Positions 17,260-25,599 of a stretch of DNA of 64,000 bases are shown here, piece by piece. Position 1 is the stretch's first letter. Each line of letters starts with the position of its first letter. The position numbers and the translations under genes were made by a program. The stretch is from assembly GCA_003139695.1 (NCBI GenBank), contig PLJM01000005.1:62001-126000 (forward strand). The letters are read 5' to 3'. The DNA comes from Candidatus Dormiibacterota bacterium (lineage in GTDB: Bacteria > Chloroflexota > Dormibacteria > Dormibacterales > Dormibacteraceae). The notes beneath the pieces are model-generated. The model ran no database searches. It saw only the letters and a list, made by a program, of their open reading frames with translations, and was not told the origin of the DNA.

Positions 17260-18269
17260 GCGGCGTCCGCTTCGCGTCCGCGGGTGTCGCGCACAGTCAC
17301 GTTCAGGCCCTGGCCTTCGACCCACTCTTTGAAACGTCTGATCGAGGCGCGGTCCGGGGCTCGGTAGGGAGTGTCTTCGACTGGATTGAACGGGATCAGA
17401 TTTACGTGCGCGAGCCGGCGGCGCAGCAACCTGCCCAGCTCCTTGGCGTCGCGCTCAGTGTCGTTGACTCCAGCCAGCAGGACCCATTCGTAGCTCACCC
17501 GCCGGCCGGTCGCATCCGCGTAACCCTGCGCCGCCTTGATCAGAAGATCCACAGGATATTTGCGATTGATCGGGACGAGCACATCGCGCAGCTCATTGCG
17601 TGCGGCGTGCAAGGAAATCGCAAGCGTGACAGGCAGCTTTTCAGCAGCCAGCTGTTCGATGCGGGGTATCAAACCGCTGGTGGAAACCACGATACGCCGC
17701 GGGCTGATGCCCAACAGATCCGGGTCGGTGATCCGCCGCACCGACTCCACGACTGATTGATAGTTGGCCATCGGCTCACCCATGCCCATGAAGACCACGT
17801 GGGACAAGCGCCTGCCCTCTGTCGCGAGCAGCCTGACCGCATCCGTCGCCTGCTCGACGATCTCATGAGCCTTCAGGTTTCGGCCGAATGGAAACTTGCC
17901 GGTCGCGCAGAAGGGGCAGCCGATGGGGCAACCCGCCTGCGACGAGATGCATAACGTCGATCGGTCCGCGTAACGCATGACGACCGCCTCGACCGAGTGG
18001 CCGCCATCCAGCTCATAAAGAGTTTTGGAGGTGAGGGCGTGATCGGCCTCGGTGTTGACGACGGTGGTCAACGAGGTGCTCCGAAAATCGCGGCCGAGGT
18101 CGGAGCGCAAGGCCTTTGGGATGTCGTTCATCGCCTCGAACGATGCCGCTCCGCGGGCGAGCCATCCCCAAATCTGTCGGCGCCGGTAGGCAGGCGCGTG
18201 GTTCGCCACGAGCCATGCCTCGAGGTCGGAAGCGGACAGCGAAAGAATCGCGGGTCGGAGATCGGTCAC
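17172..18269 (-). CDS. rlmN: 23S rRNA (adenine2503-C2)-methyltransferase / tRNA m2A37 methyltransferase
   Basis: A 365-residue radical SAM enzyme methylating A2503 of 23S rRNA and, in some bacteria, A37 of tRNAs. The [4Fe-4S] motif is 'CISSQAGCPIGCPFC' (CxxxCxxC around residue 120), SAM-binding 'GMGEPMANYQ' follows, and 'ADAACGQL' near the C-terminus holds the catalytic methyl-carrier Cys partner. The length is normal. Start is GTG at 18269. It overlaps the DUF72 frame at its 3' end. Confidence 0.95.
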   Translation of the reverse strand: MTDLRPAILSLSASDLEAWLVANHAPAYRRRQIWGWLARGAASFEAMNDIPKALRSDLGRDFRSTSLTTVVNTEADHALTSKTLYELDGGHSVEAVVMRYADRSTLCISSQAGCPIGCPFCATGKFPFGRNLKAHEIVEQATDAVRLLATEGRRLSHVVFMGMGEPMANYQSVVESVRRITDPDLLGISPRRIVVSTSGLIPRIEQLAAEKLPVTLAISLHAARNELRDVLVPINRKYPVDLLIKAAQGYADATGRRVSYEWVLLAGVNDTERDAKELGRLLRRRLAHVNLIPFNPVEDTPYRAPDRASIRRFKEWVEGQGLNVTVRDTRGREADAACGQLHERVMRERSAAPKVAARVPSVIGS

Positions 18270-18317
18270 ACGGGTGAGGCTACGTGAATCGGCGCTGCGC
18301 CGAATGGATGTCGCATG

Positions 18318-18413
18318 TCTGGACGTCCCCTCCGGCGGGCTCCGCCCGTACCTCCCCCAAGCACCACGAGCGCGGGGACCCCGCAGGGAGCGGGGAGGAC
18401 CGCGCCTTATTGA
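18318..18413 (+). repeat. GC-rich inverted-repeat cluster between MBL gene and rlmN
   Basis: Contains GGACGTCCCC, related to family 3, then CGGCGGGCTCCGCCCG (hairpin) and GCACCACGAGCGCGGGGACC followed by a CGCGCCTT tail like family 1. The 22-nt block at 18361 recurs in inverse orientation at 63889-63910 with one mismatch. It lies immediately downstream of the metallo-beta-lactamase gene; a terminator role is likely. Confidence 0.6.
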
Positions 18414-19192
18414 ACTTTGCCTCTGGCTTTCGCCTCGAAGACCTCCGTGCCGCTTCCCGTGCGGATTCGAATCTCGCCGTCGTCAACAAGCTTCTCCAAG
18501 TGCGCACGCATCGTCATCTCCGCGGCGACCAAGAGCTCCTCCCCCACCTCTGGCCCGTACACGCGTCGGGTGAGCTCCATCGCAGTACCGCGACGCAGCT
18601 TCACCTCAGCCAGCACCTGCGCCTCGCGCTCCAGTCGATGGGCTCGGTACTCCCGAAGCTTTCCCAGCGCGTCGGTCACCGGGTCCCAATGACCGGGGAA
18701 GAGCATCCTGGGCTCGAGCGCGAGCAGCCTGTCAAGCGAACGTAAGTACGCGGCCACGTCGCCCTCGGGGTAGGTCACCATCGAGCTCCCTTTCCCAAGC
18801 ACGAGGTCGCCCGTGAACACGACCCTGTCCTCGGCCAGCCAGAAGCCCAGGTGGTCGGCGCTATGACCCGGTGTGTAAAGCGCCGTCACGTTGACCGTCC
18901 CCACCCTCACCACATCCCCGTCACCCAGCTCGGGATAGCGGCGGACGGATGCACCGTGAGCAGCGGCCAAGCGCTCGGCCAGCGGCAGGTGGTCCGGATG
19001 GGAATGCGTCACCAGCACGACGCCGACGGTCGCGCCCGCCAATTTCCTTTCGATCGCCGCCAGGTGCCTGTCATCGTCCGGTCCGGGGTCGATGACGACG
19101 ACCACGGGCCCTGCGCCGAGGATCCAGGTGTTGGTGCCAGGACCGGTATACGGGCCGGGGTTGGGCGCCACCACTCGCGTGACCTCTGCCAT
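18407..19192 (-). CDS. MBL-fold metallo-hydrolase, LACTB2-like
   Basis: A 261-residue metallo-beta-lactamase-fold enzyme. The zinc motif is 'THSHPDHLPLAERL' (HxHxDH), with further ligands in 'YTPGHSADHLGFW' and 'FTGDLVLG', and 'LFPGHWDPV'. The C-terminal ~70 residues form a winged-helix-like tail as in LACTB2 endoribonuclease relatives. 'NPGPYTGPGTNTWI' is the usual LACTB2-like N-terminus. The substrate could be RNA or a thioester. The start is 7 nt beyond the stop of the upstream hypothetical gene, so the two are co-transcribed. Confidence 0.86.
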   Translation of the reverse strand: MAEVTRVVAPNPGPYTGPGTNTWILGAGPVVVVIDPGPDDDRHLAAIERKLAGATVGVVLVTHSHPDHLPLAERLAAAHGASVRRYPELGDGDVVRVGTVNVTALYTPGHSADHLGFWLAEDRVVFTGDLVLGKGSSMVTYPEGDVAAYLRSLDRLLALEPRMLFPGHWDPVTDALGKLREYRAHRLEREAQVLAEVKLRRGTAMELTRRVYGPEVGEELLVAAEMTMRAHLEKLVDDGEIRIRTGSGTEVFEAKARGKVQ

Positions 19193-19199
19193 CAGGCCA

Positions 19200-19904
19200 T
19201 CAGCGCGACTGGTGGGCGGGCAGGTAGATGTCGGCGCGGTCCGGCCGGCTCGCGTCGAACCAGCCGTCGAGATATGAGTCGACTATCAGCCTGATCAGCG
19301 GCTCACCCATCTCAGGCACGGCCAGCGGCTGCCTCGCGCCCGTGGCCACCACGCTGACCTTCCACCACGAGCCCGTGAGCTCCGCCTCGACCGTCAGGCT
19401 CTGGCCGCCCATCCAATCCTGGGCTCGTGTAAACGCCTCGACCAGCGCCGGCTCCGAGCCAAGGACCGAAGCCTCGGCAGGCAGCCGTCTGTCGGCGCCT
19501 GACATGGCGAGGTTCAGCACTGCACCGAGCACGACCCCCCGCGCCCCCTCTTTCGGCTGAACCGCAGCAGCCTCCACTGCGGCGGCGCGCCGAGCCACCT
19601 CCTGAGCCTGCTCGAAGACCGTCTCCATCAGCTCCGGACGCCCAAATGCGGCTTGGCGCGCCGACTCCTGCAGCGCGAGCGACGCCGAGCGCAGCTTGTG
19701 TCCGAGGCGCCCGAGCAGGTGGGTGCGGTGCTCTTCGGCGAGCTGGGAGCCCAGCTCCGCGCTTCGCCTCGCCAGTGCCAATCCAGATTCCTCGGCCCAG
19801 CCGACCAGACGGCCATTCAAAGCCAGCGGTTTCCACGGCCCGCCGGGCGGTGGAAAGTCGACATCCGCAGGGCCGTGGCGCTGATGATCCGGGATCGATT
19901 CCAT
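19200..19904 (-). CDS. Uncharacterised protein with a histidine-kinase DHp-like helix region
   Basis: About 234 residues, no clear family. The segment 'RLGHKLRSASLALQESARQ' (residues ~60-80) resembles the H-box of a histidine kinase dimerisation helix, and it is followed by another helix rich in Ala/Val. The C-terminal half (strands with 'AELTGSWWKVSVVATG') lacks the N, G1 and G2 boxes needed for ATP binding. It may be a degenerate kinase or phosphotransfer partner of the multi-GAF kinase just upstream; this is inference. ATG at 19904 is preceded by GGGGGGTGGG. The MBL gene follows after 7 nt. Confidence 0.6.
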   Translation of the reverse strand: MESIPDHQRHGPADVDFPPPGGPWKPLALNGRLVGWAEESGLALARRSAELGSQLAEEHRTHLLGRLGHKLRSASLALQESARQAAFGRPELMETVFEQAQEVARRAAAVEAAAVQPKEGARGVVLGAVLNLAMSGADRRLPAEASVLGSEPALVEAFTRAQDWMGGQSLTVEAELTGSWWKVSVVATGARQPLAVPEMGEPLIRLIVDSYLDGWFDASRPDRADIYLPAHQSR

Positions 19905-20014
19905 CCCACCCCCCACTCTGACCCATGCCGGCGCTAATGAAGAACGCCGGCTCGCGGGGGCTACGGCCACAGCCGCCGGGCGGTGTTCAAGCTAAGGCTG
20001 ATCACGTGAGGTGT

Positions 20015-23000
20015 CTAACGGCTGGTACCTACGAATTCTCGCGTTGGGCTTTTGACGGTGCCGTCGATGGCAGGGACTAGGAACTTGAACGTTGTGCCGC
20101 TCCTGTCGCTCGAAGCGACCCAGATCCTGCCGCCGAAAGAGCGTTCCACGACCAGGCGGCAGAGGTATAGCCCGAGCCCGAGCCCGCCCCGCGAGCGGTT
20201 GCGCCCGGCCGGTCCCGTCTTCTCGAACAGCCGATCGAGGCTCGTGGTCGGAAGGCCCGCGCCGTGGTCCGCCACGGTGATCTCGAGCCAGCCACGTGGT
20301 GCGTTTCGGGCCTGCACCAGCACCGACTTGTCGGTGTACTCGAGCGCGTTCCCGATCAGGTTGGTGAGCACCTGCGCGAGGTGAGTCGGTTCGCAGTCGG
20401 CCGGAGGCAGGCCGTCGGGCAAGCTCACCTCGACCGCCGAAGCGCGCTCCGCGTAACGGTGAAGCAGCACAGCCATCACGCCCTCGAGCGCAGGGCCGAG
20501 ATCGACGCGCTCGGGATTTGGCTCGAAGTGGCGAGTCTCCAGTTTCGCAATGATCAGCTGGCTCTCGACGAGGCTCAGCAGGCGATCCGACGATTCGTAA
20601 GCCTCCTGCAGCAGCTCACGCCGTCCGCCCGCATCGATTGTGGAGTCCCACTGCATGATGCCGGCCAGGGTGTTCTTCATCGCAGCGGCCGGGCTGCGCA
20701 CCTCGTGGCCGATCGCGCGCAGCATCAGGTCTTTGGCCTCGAGCGCGAGGCGCTGAGCGGTCACGTCCTCGTGCAGCGTCAGAACCCCAGCGGGCTCGCC
20801 TTCGAGGCCAGGGATCACAACACGGCGCACATGAACGATGCGGTCGGGATCGCGGAGGTGGAGCTCAAGCGTGCCATCGGATTCGCCGTCCTCCCTCGGC
20901 ACGGCGCCGGCGGCCGCATAGATCTCTTCAGGTTTGCGCCCTGGCATCTCTGATGCCTGAAGGTTGTAAATCGACTCAACCTCCGGGTTCGCGTAGACGA
21001 CGTTTCCGGCCGCGTCCTCGAGCATCACACCGACCGGCGAGTGGCGAAGGATCGCGTTCATCATTCTTCGTTCGCGGTCGAGCGCGTCCACCAGCTCGAG
21101 CTGCCCGATAAGGACCGAGGCCTGGCCGGCAAGCACTGCGGCGAGTCGTCGGGTTTCAGAAGCGCCGCCCGTCATCCTGGCCACCAGCAGACCCGCAAGG
21201 CGGCCTTCGACCTGGATCGGGATGGCGAATGCGTCCGGGGACGCCCCGAGCAGGTCCAGGAGCGCTCGCATGCGCCGTCCGCCGGTCGGTGAGAGCAGCG
21301 CTTTGAGAAGCCCGACGCTGTCAGCGATCGGCACGCGCGGCTCAGATTCCGATTCCATTGCGCGCCGCACCAGGTGGCCGTCCTCCAGCAACCAGAGCTC
21401 GCCCTGCGAGCTCGCCAGCGCGCGTCCAATCAGCCGCGCCATCTCGGCGCGCGCCCGCGCAGGCTCGGTTGGCGTGAGCTCGGCGAATGCCGCGACCGCC
21501 TCCAACGTCCGGATCCGTCCTCTGGTCTCGGCCACCAGGCGCGAGTTCTCGATGGCGACTGCGGCGTGTCGCGCGAAGTCAAGCGCCGCCGAGCCTGGCT
21601 CAGCCAGGTGCGCTGAGGCGTGAACCGACCCGATGGCGCCCACAAGGCGGTCGCCGTACCAGAGGGGGATCAAGCTCCAGGCCTGCTCGCGCGCGACCCC
21701 TGTCAACATTCCGGCGGGGGCCTCGCGCCAGGTGTCCTCGGAGTTCATGCCGGCCCACGCAAGCACACCTTCGGCGGCCGGGTCGCCGCTGCCACGAGTC
21801 GCGCTGATGCGACCTTCGGTGTCGAACGCCCAGCAGACGACCCCGGCGCACTCGAGCATCGTGAGCGCCTGGTCAGCGATGTTCGCGACCACGCTCATGA
21901 GCTCGTGCCCGGCCAGCGCAGCGAGCTCCTGGATGCGCACCGATTGCGCGAGCGCGAGCTCGTTTGCGTGGTGCAGGCGCATGGTTCGGAGGGCAATCCC
22001 GACCACCGGTGCCGCCGCCTCCAGGAGCTTCAGATGTGCGGCCGGGAAACGGCCGCCATCGTCGCGCTGCGCCGAGATCGCCGCGACAACTCGTTCGCCT
22101 TGTGTCACAGGCACCCACACGACATGGCCGTTGGCGCTCACACCTGAGCCATTGAGTGGGACCACCTGTTCGACGTCTTCCGCGGGCAGCGATTCGACGC
22201 CGGGCCCGCCCTCCTCGATCAAGTGGCGGAACGCCGGCGCATCCTCGAGCGGGGTCGGTCCGAACGGAACGGCAGGCAGACCGCGGTCCCCGGTGAAACC
22301 GATGACGTTGCCCGCAGCGTCCAGATACGCCAGGACCATGTGAGAGGCATCGGTGTAGTCGCTGACGGCGGTGAATACGGCATCCGCGATCTGGCTTTCG
22401 TCGGAGGCGCCGGCCACACCCATCTCGAGGAGATGCAATGCCTCCAGGCGCGCGCGCTCTGATTGCGCCTGCGCGAAGTGGTCGGCGTTGGCGAGCGCCA
22501 GGCTGACGTGCGCGGCGACATCCTGCAGCAGCCTCACGTGCCAGTCGTCAAACGCGCCGTCGTGGTACGACTGCAACGAGAGCATCGCACTGATGGTGTC
22601 GCCGCTGAGGACCGGCACCCACACGAATGAGCGGGACACGTCGCGATGCTTGCCCGGGGCGCCCGAAACGAACACCGCCGCGCCCCGGCCGACGTTCCAG
22701 CGTTCGCGCTCGAGTCCCTTGCGCTCAAAGCTGCGGGCCCATGGCGAGTGGCGCACGAGAACAGGCTTGCCCGTCTCGTAGGCCTCACGCGATGGACCAG
22801 TGACAGCAAGGGCGACAGGCGGCACCACCTCTTCGATGCCAGCCACGTACTGGTAGCCCTCGGCGATCGGGCCGTCAGGCGACTGAGTGATGGCCGCCAG
22901 GATGAAGCCGTCGAAATCGAGGAACGCCGCGAGCTCCTCTCGCAGCGTTCTCATAATCGACCAACGATCCAGGCTCGAGGCGAGTCGCCTTCCAATCGAG

Positions 23001-24097
23001 TTGAGGACCTCTAGCTGGCGTCTCTGGTCTTCGATGGCTTCATAGCTACGTGCATTACGCAACGCCAACGTCACCTCGTCCGCCACCAGCTCCAGGAACG
23101 CAGCCGTCGAAGCCTCGTACGCATAGGGGCGCGAGCACCTGATACCCAACGCCCCGCGTGCAGCTCCACCCTCCTTGATCGGGACCCACAGAGACGAGGT
23201 CGGCTCGTGGATCAACATGGGCTTGGCGTCACGCAACACCGTCCGCGCTTGCGTGGATTCGGCGCTCCTCAATGAGATCCACGTGGCTGTCGGAGCGGAA
23301 TCCGCCTCGAGGTGGAGCAGCCGCGCCTTGTCAGGCCGGTCGTGCGCAAGAGAGACCATATCCAGCGAGTCGACAGGCAGCAGCTCGCTGAGCGTGGCGC
23401 GCAACGCTGTCAAGACGCTCGCCTCATCAAGAGTGGACGCCATCGCCCGGGCGATGTTGTTCAACGCCGCCAGCCGCGTGGCCTGGTTGCGGGTCAGCTC
23501 GTTCAGCGAAGCGTTGGCGATCATGACGCCTAGCCGCCGATGTACCTCATTCAGGAATGCGATCTCGGTCGCCGGTACGCGTCGTCTTCTGTAGGACTGG
23601 AAGATCACGCTGCCGATCACCTTGCCTTGGTGCTCGACCGGAACCCAGATCACGAGCCTGGGCGTCCTACCTGCCCCGGGCCCCTTCGCCTCCTCCTCCA
23701 GTGTCGGCTCCTGGATCGGAACCTGGGTTATTTGAGGCCGCACGTACATTTGAGCGAACATCGAAGTCGCGAGCGGGCGGCGGCGCACATCCTGGAGAAC
23801 TCCGCTGTCAACCGCGAGCGAGTGATACCAGCCCTCCCTCTCCAAGCTGTGGAGGACGACGACGTCGTAGCCGAACAGCGGTTGCAGGCCGCGGTACAGG
23901 ACCTGGACGATGTCGGCCTCGGTGATGCAGCTCTCCAATTCGTGCACGAGCGCGGCCGGCGTCGATGGCGGAAATGCCTTCTGTGACCGCCGGTTTCCAG
24001 CCCGTTGCTGGGTACGAGCCCGGGGCGCGGTCGTGACCGGACGTGTGGGCGGTGCTGGGCGCCTCAACCGCTTGCGAGCTGGCGTGGCCATTTGCAC
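20015..24097 (-). CDS. Multi-GAF, PAS-containing sensor histidine kinase (1360 residues)
   Basis: Very large soluble kinase without membrane helices. Residues 1-45 are basic and low-complexity. Repeated GAF-like units follow, about six between residues 50 and 1005, each ending near 'VWVP' or 'IWVPV' plus a 'VIGSVIFQS'/'ISAMLSLQS' strand. A PAS domain lies at ~1010-1125 ('MMNAILRHSPVGVMLEDAAG', 'YANPEVESIYNL'). The HisKA H-box is 'IGHEVRSPAAAMKN' with His near 1131. HATPase boxes are 'NLIGNALEYTD', 'VADHGAGLP' and 'GGLGLGLYLCR'. It probably senses small cytosolic ligands or redox state and phosphorylates the adjacent response regulators. The start is GTG 24097 or ATG 24091. Confidence 0.92.
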   Translation of the reverse strand: MQMATPARKRLRRPAPPTRPVTTAPRARTQQRAGNRRSQKAFPPSTPAALVHELESCITEADIVQVLYRGLQPLFGYDVVVLHSLEREGWYHSLAVDSGVLQDVRRRPLATSMFAQMYVRPQITQVPIQEPTLEEEAKGPGAGRTPRLVIWVPVEHQGKVIGSVIFQSYRRRRVPATEIAFLNEVHRRLGVMIANASLNELTRNQATRLAALNNIARAMASTLDEASVLTALRATLSELLPVDSLDMVSLAHDRPDKARLLHLEADSAPTATWISLRSAESTQARTVLRDAKPMLIHEPTSSLWVPIKEGGAARGALGIRCSRPYAYEASTAAFLELVADEVTLALRNARSYEAIEDQRRQLEVLNSIGRRLASSLDRWSIMRTLREELAAFLDFDGFILAAITQSPDGPIAEGYQYVAGIEEVVPPVALAVTGPSREAYETGKPVLVRHSPWARSFERKGLERERWNVGRGAAVFVSGAPGKHRDVSRSFVWVPVLSGDTISAMLSLQSYHDGAFDDWHVRLLQDVAAHVSLALANADHFAQAQSERARLEALHLLEMGVAGASDESQIADAVFTAVSDYTDASHMVLAYLDAAGNVIGFTGDRGLPAVPFGPTPLEDAPAFRHLIEEGGPGVESLPAEDVEQVVPLNGSGVSANGHVVWVPVTQGERVVAAISAQRDDGGRFPAAHLKLLEAAAPVVGIALRTMRLHHANELALAQSVRIQELAALAGHELMSVVANIADQALTMLECAGVVCWAFDTEGRISATRGSGDPAAEGVLAWAGMNSEDTWREAPAGMLTGVAREQAWSLIPLWYGDRLVGAIGSVHASAHLAEPGSAALDFARHAAVAIENSRLVAETRGRIRTLEAVAAFAELTPTEPARARAEMARLIGRALASSQGELWLLEDGHLVRRAMESESEPRVPIADSVGLLKALLSPTGGRRMRALLDLLGASPDAFAIPIQVEGRLAGLLVARMTGGASETRRLAAVLAGQASVLIGQLELVDALDRERRMMNAILRHSPVGVMLEDAAGNVVYANPEVESIYNLQASEMPGRKPEEIYAAAGAVPREDGESDGTLELHLRDPDRIVHVRRVVIPGLEGEPAGVLTLHEDVTAQRLALEAKDLMLRAIGHEVRSPAAAMKNTLAGIMQWDSTIDAGGRRELLQEAYESSDRLLSLVESQLIIAKLETRHFEPNPERVDLGPALEGVMAVLLHRYAERASAVEVSLPDGLPPADCEPTHLAQVLTNLIGNALEYTDKSVLVQARNAPRGWLEITVADHGAGLPTTSLDRLFEKTGPAGRNRSRGGLGLGLYLCRLVVERSFGGRIWVASSDRSGTTFKFLVPAIDGTVKSPTREFVGTSR

Positions 24098-24120
24098 CGA
24101 TATACTGCGCCACGAACCCC
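24098..24120. promoter_or_regulatory. 23-nt divergent promoter region between sensor kinase and receiver gene
   Basis: TATACT at 24101-24106 is a good -10 hexamer for the plus-strand receiver gene, predicting a leader of only about 8 nt before TTG 24121. The kinase start is on the other side of the same 23 nt, so its promoter must overlap the same TATA-rich patch. Confidence 0.4.
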
Positions 24121-24552
24121 TTGCCGTTCACTCCGCCGAAACCAATTGCGCCAACGCCCGAGGATCTCCGCGGCTCGACGATCCTCGTTGTGGACGATGA
24201 GCGCGCCTGGCGGGTCATCCTCGAAACCGACCTGCGCATGCTCGGCTACAAGGTTTCCATGGCTGAGGATGCGGACCAGGCGCTCGAGAAAGCGAAATCG
24301 GACAACCCCGAGGTGGCAATTATCGACCTGATGCTGCCCGAGCCGATGGACGGCTGGGGCTTGCTGACCGAGTTGAGGGCGCGCGGGCAGAAGCTGCCAG
24401 TGATCTTCTACACCGCGTACCCGGTCTTCCCCTCAGGAACGGATGACCCCGACGTGGTTGGATACATGAGCAAGGCAGTCGACCGGGCGGACCTTTACGC
24501 CCTGTTGCCGCCTGCTATCCGGCGCTCTCGCGACCGCCGGGCCGAAAGCTAG
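24121..24552 (+). CDS. Single-domain response regulator (receiver only)
   Basis: About 143 residues containing one CheY-like receiver: acidic pair 'VVDDERAW', phospho-acceptor Asp in 'AIIDLMLPEPMDG', Thr in 'IFYTAYP', and the conserved Lys in 'YMSKAVDRAD'. There is no output domain, so it acts by protein-protein contact or as a phosphorelay intermediate. TTG at 24121 (MPFTPPKPIAPTPED) is the first plausible start clear of the divergent kinase gene. Its divergent pairing with the multi-GAF kinase argues that they form one signalling pair. Confidence 0.88.
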   Translation: MPFTPPKPIAPTPEDLRGSTILVVDDERAWRVILETDLRMLGYKVSMAEDADQALEKAKSDNPEVAIIDLMLPEPMDGWGLLTELRARGQKLPVIFYTAYPVFPSGTDDPDVVGYMSKAVDRADLYALLPPAIRRSRDRRAES

Positions 24553-24558
24553 GTGGTG

Positions 24559-24681
24559 CTACCAGCCCCAGCCGAAGAACCCAAAGTTGAACCAGTTTGC
24601 GCCTGAGGCCATGGCGAGTGCGCCAACGACCAACAGGGCAAAGGCTACCCGCTGCACCTTAAACTTCCACGTCATCCCCAT
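24559..24681 (-). CDS. 40-residue membrane or secreted peptide with aromatic C-terminus
   Basis: ATG at 24681, preceded by AAGGGGAG two nt upstream, opens a 40-codon frame. It begins MGMTWKFKVQR (basic), continues with a hydrophobic helix 'VAFALLVVGALAMASG' and ends 'ANWFNFGFFGWGW', seven aromatics in the last 12 residues. The design is a signal-anchor peptide with an aromatic tail. It does not match a family I know. It lies between the two response-regulator genes on the opposite strand, convergent with the receiver gene with a 6-nt gap. Confidence 0.55.
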   Translation of the reverse strand: MGMTWKFKVQRVAFALLVVGALAMASGANWFNFGFFGWGW

Positions 24682-24750
24682 TACTCCCCTTGGTTTTCCC
24701 AACTAGCGCCAGACTCGAGAGCGAGTATGCACTTGCCCAAGAGAGTGTGG

Positions 24751-24779
24751 TTGTTCAGATCCCGTCAATTTTTATGAAT
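24751..24779 (+). promoter_or_regulatory. AT-rich promoter for OmpR-type regulator
   Basis: TTGTTC at 24751 and TATGAAT at 24773-24779 are spaced by 16 nt, in a patch (24760-24798) strikingly AT-rich for this genome. The regulator start at 24823 lies about 40 nt downstream and has a ribosome site. Confidence 0.4.
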
Positions 24780-24822
24780 ATTATTATAGGTCAAAACCTT
24801 GGAAAATCTCAGGGGTAGGCCA

Positions 24823-25599
24823 GTGAGGGATGCAAATACGCGAACGCGGGAGATTCGGTTGCCACCGCTGCCGCCTGGGCTCGAGGTGTACCGGCCTGCT
24901 GAGGTGCTCGGTTCGGCCGTGCTCGTGGTCGAGGACGAGGCTGCGATGCGGCAGCAGCTTCGGATCGATCTCCACGACCTCGGCTACCGACCAGCGGTAT
25001 CGTCGTCTGCGCCCGAAGCGATGGAGCTGCTCTCGCGGGAGCGCGTCGCTGCCGTGCTGCTCGACCTCGTGCTCGACGAGGGCGAGGATGCAGGCTTCGA
25101 CCTGCTCACGTGGATCCGCCAACACCACCCCGGGCTTCCGGTCATCGTGCTGTCGGCTGCGCAGGTCAACTCCGCGGCGATTCGCAAGGCCTATGAGCTG
25201 GGGGCCAGCTCATATTTCGTGAAAGGCAACGTGCCGATGGCTCACATCTATTCGGACCTTGCGGCTCGGCTCGTCGAGCGGGGTACGGGACGGCCCGGAA
25301 GTTATCGTTTTGGACGCCTCGAGTTCGACCCGACACGCCGCATGGTCAAGCTCGGCGAGGCGGAGGTGCGCCTGACTCCACAGCAAACCGCGCTGGTGCT
25401 GTATCTGGCGCAGGGCTCCAAGCCCGCGACCGCGCGCGACCTCATCGAAGCCGGTCTGTTCAGGAGCGACGCCGCGCACTCCACAGTTCACTCAGCGCTC
25501 CTGACATTGCGGAGGCGCCTTGACGCGGTCGAGCACGGGCTCGGCCCGACCTTCGTGCGCGCCTCGGCTCGGGGATACAACCTGGTGGCCGTGCCATGA
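24823..25599 (+). CDS. OmpR-like response regulator, receiver plus winged-helix domain
   Basis: 258 residues. Receiver at ~25-140: 'LVVEDEAAMRQQ', phospho-Asp in 'AVLLDLVLDEG', 'IVLSAAQVN', and Lys in 'SSYFVKGNVP'. The C-terminal Trans_reg_C winged helix at ~160-255 has 'RLTPQQTALVLYLAQ' and 'VHSALLTLRRRLD...ASARGYNLV'. It likely binds DNA as a dimer on phosphorylation. GTG at 24823 is chosen because AGGGGTAGG precedes it; TTG at 24799 has no ribosome site. The stop overlaps the M20 gene ATG (ATGA), so both are translated together. Confidence 0.9.
   Translation: MRDANTRTREIRLPPLPPGLEVYRPAEVLGSAVLVVEDEAAMRQQLRIDLHDLGYRPAVSSSAPEAMELLSRERVAAVLLDLVLDEGEDAGFDLLTWIRQHHPGLPVIVLSAAQVNSAAIRKAYELGASSYFVKGNVPMAHIYSDLAARLVERGTGRPGSYRFGRLEFDPTRRMVKLGEAEVRLTPQQTALVLYLAQGSKPATARDLIEAGLFRSDAAHSTVHSALLTLRRRLDAVEHGLGPTFVRASARGYNLVAVP

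Noticed and set aside
19926-19950. GCCGGCG...CGCCGGC inverted repeat as a strong terminator
   Set aside because: The stem is real but no T tract follows on either strand, so terminator function cannot be supported.
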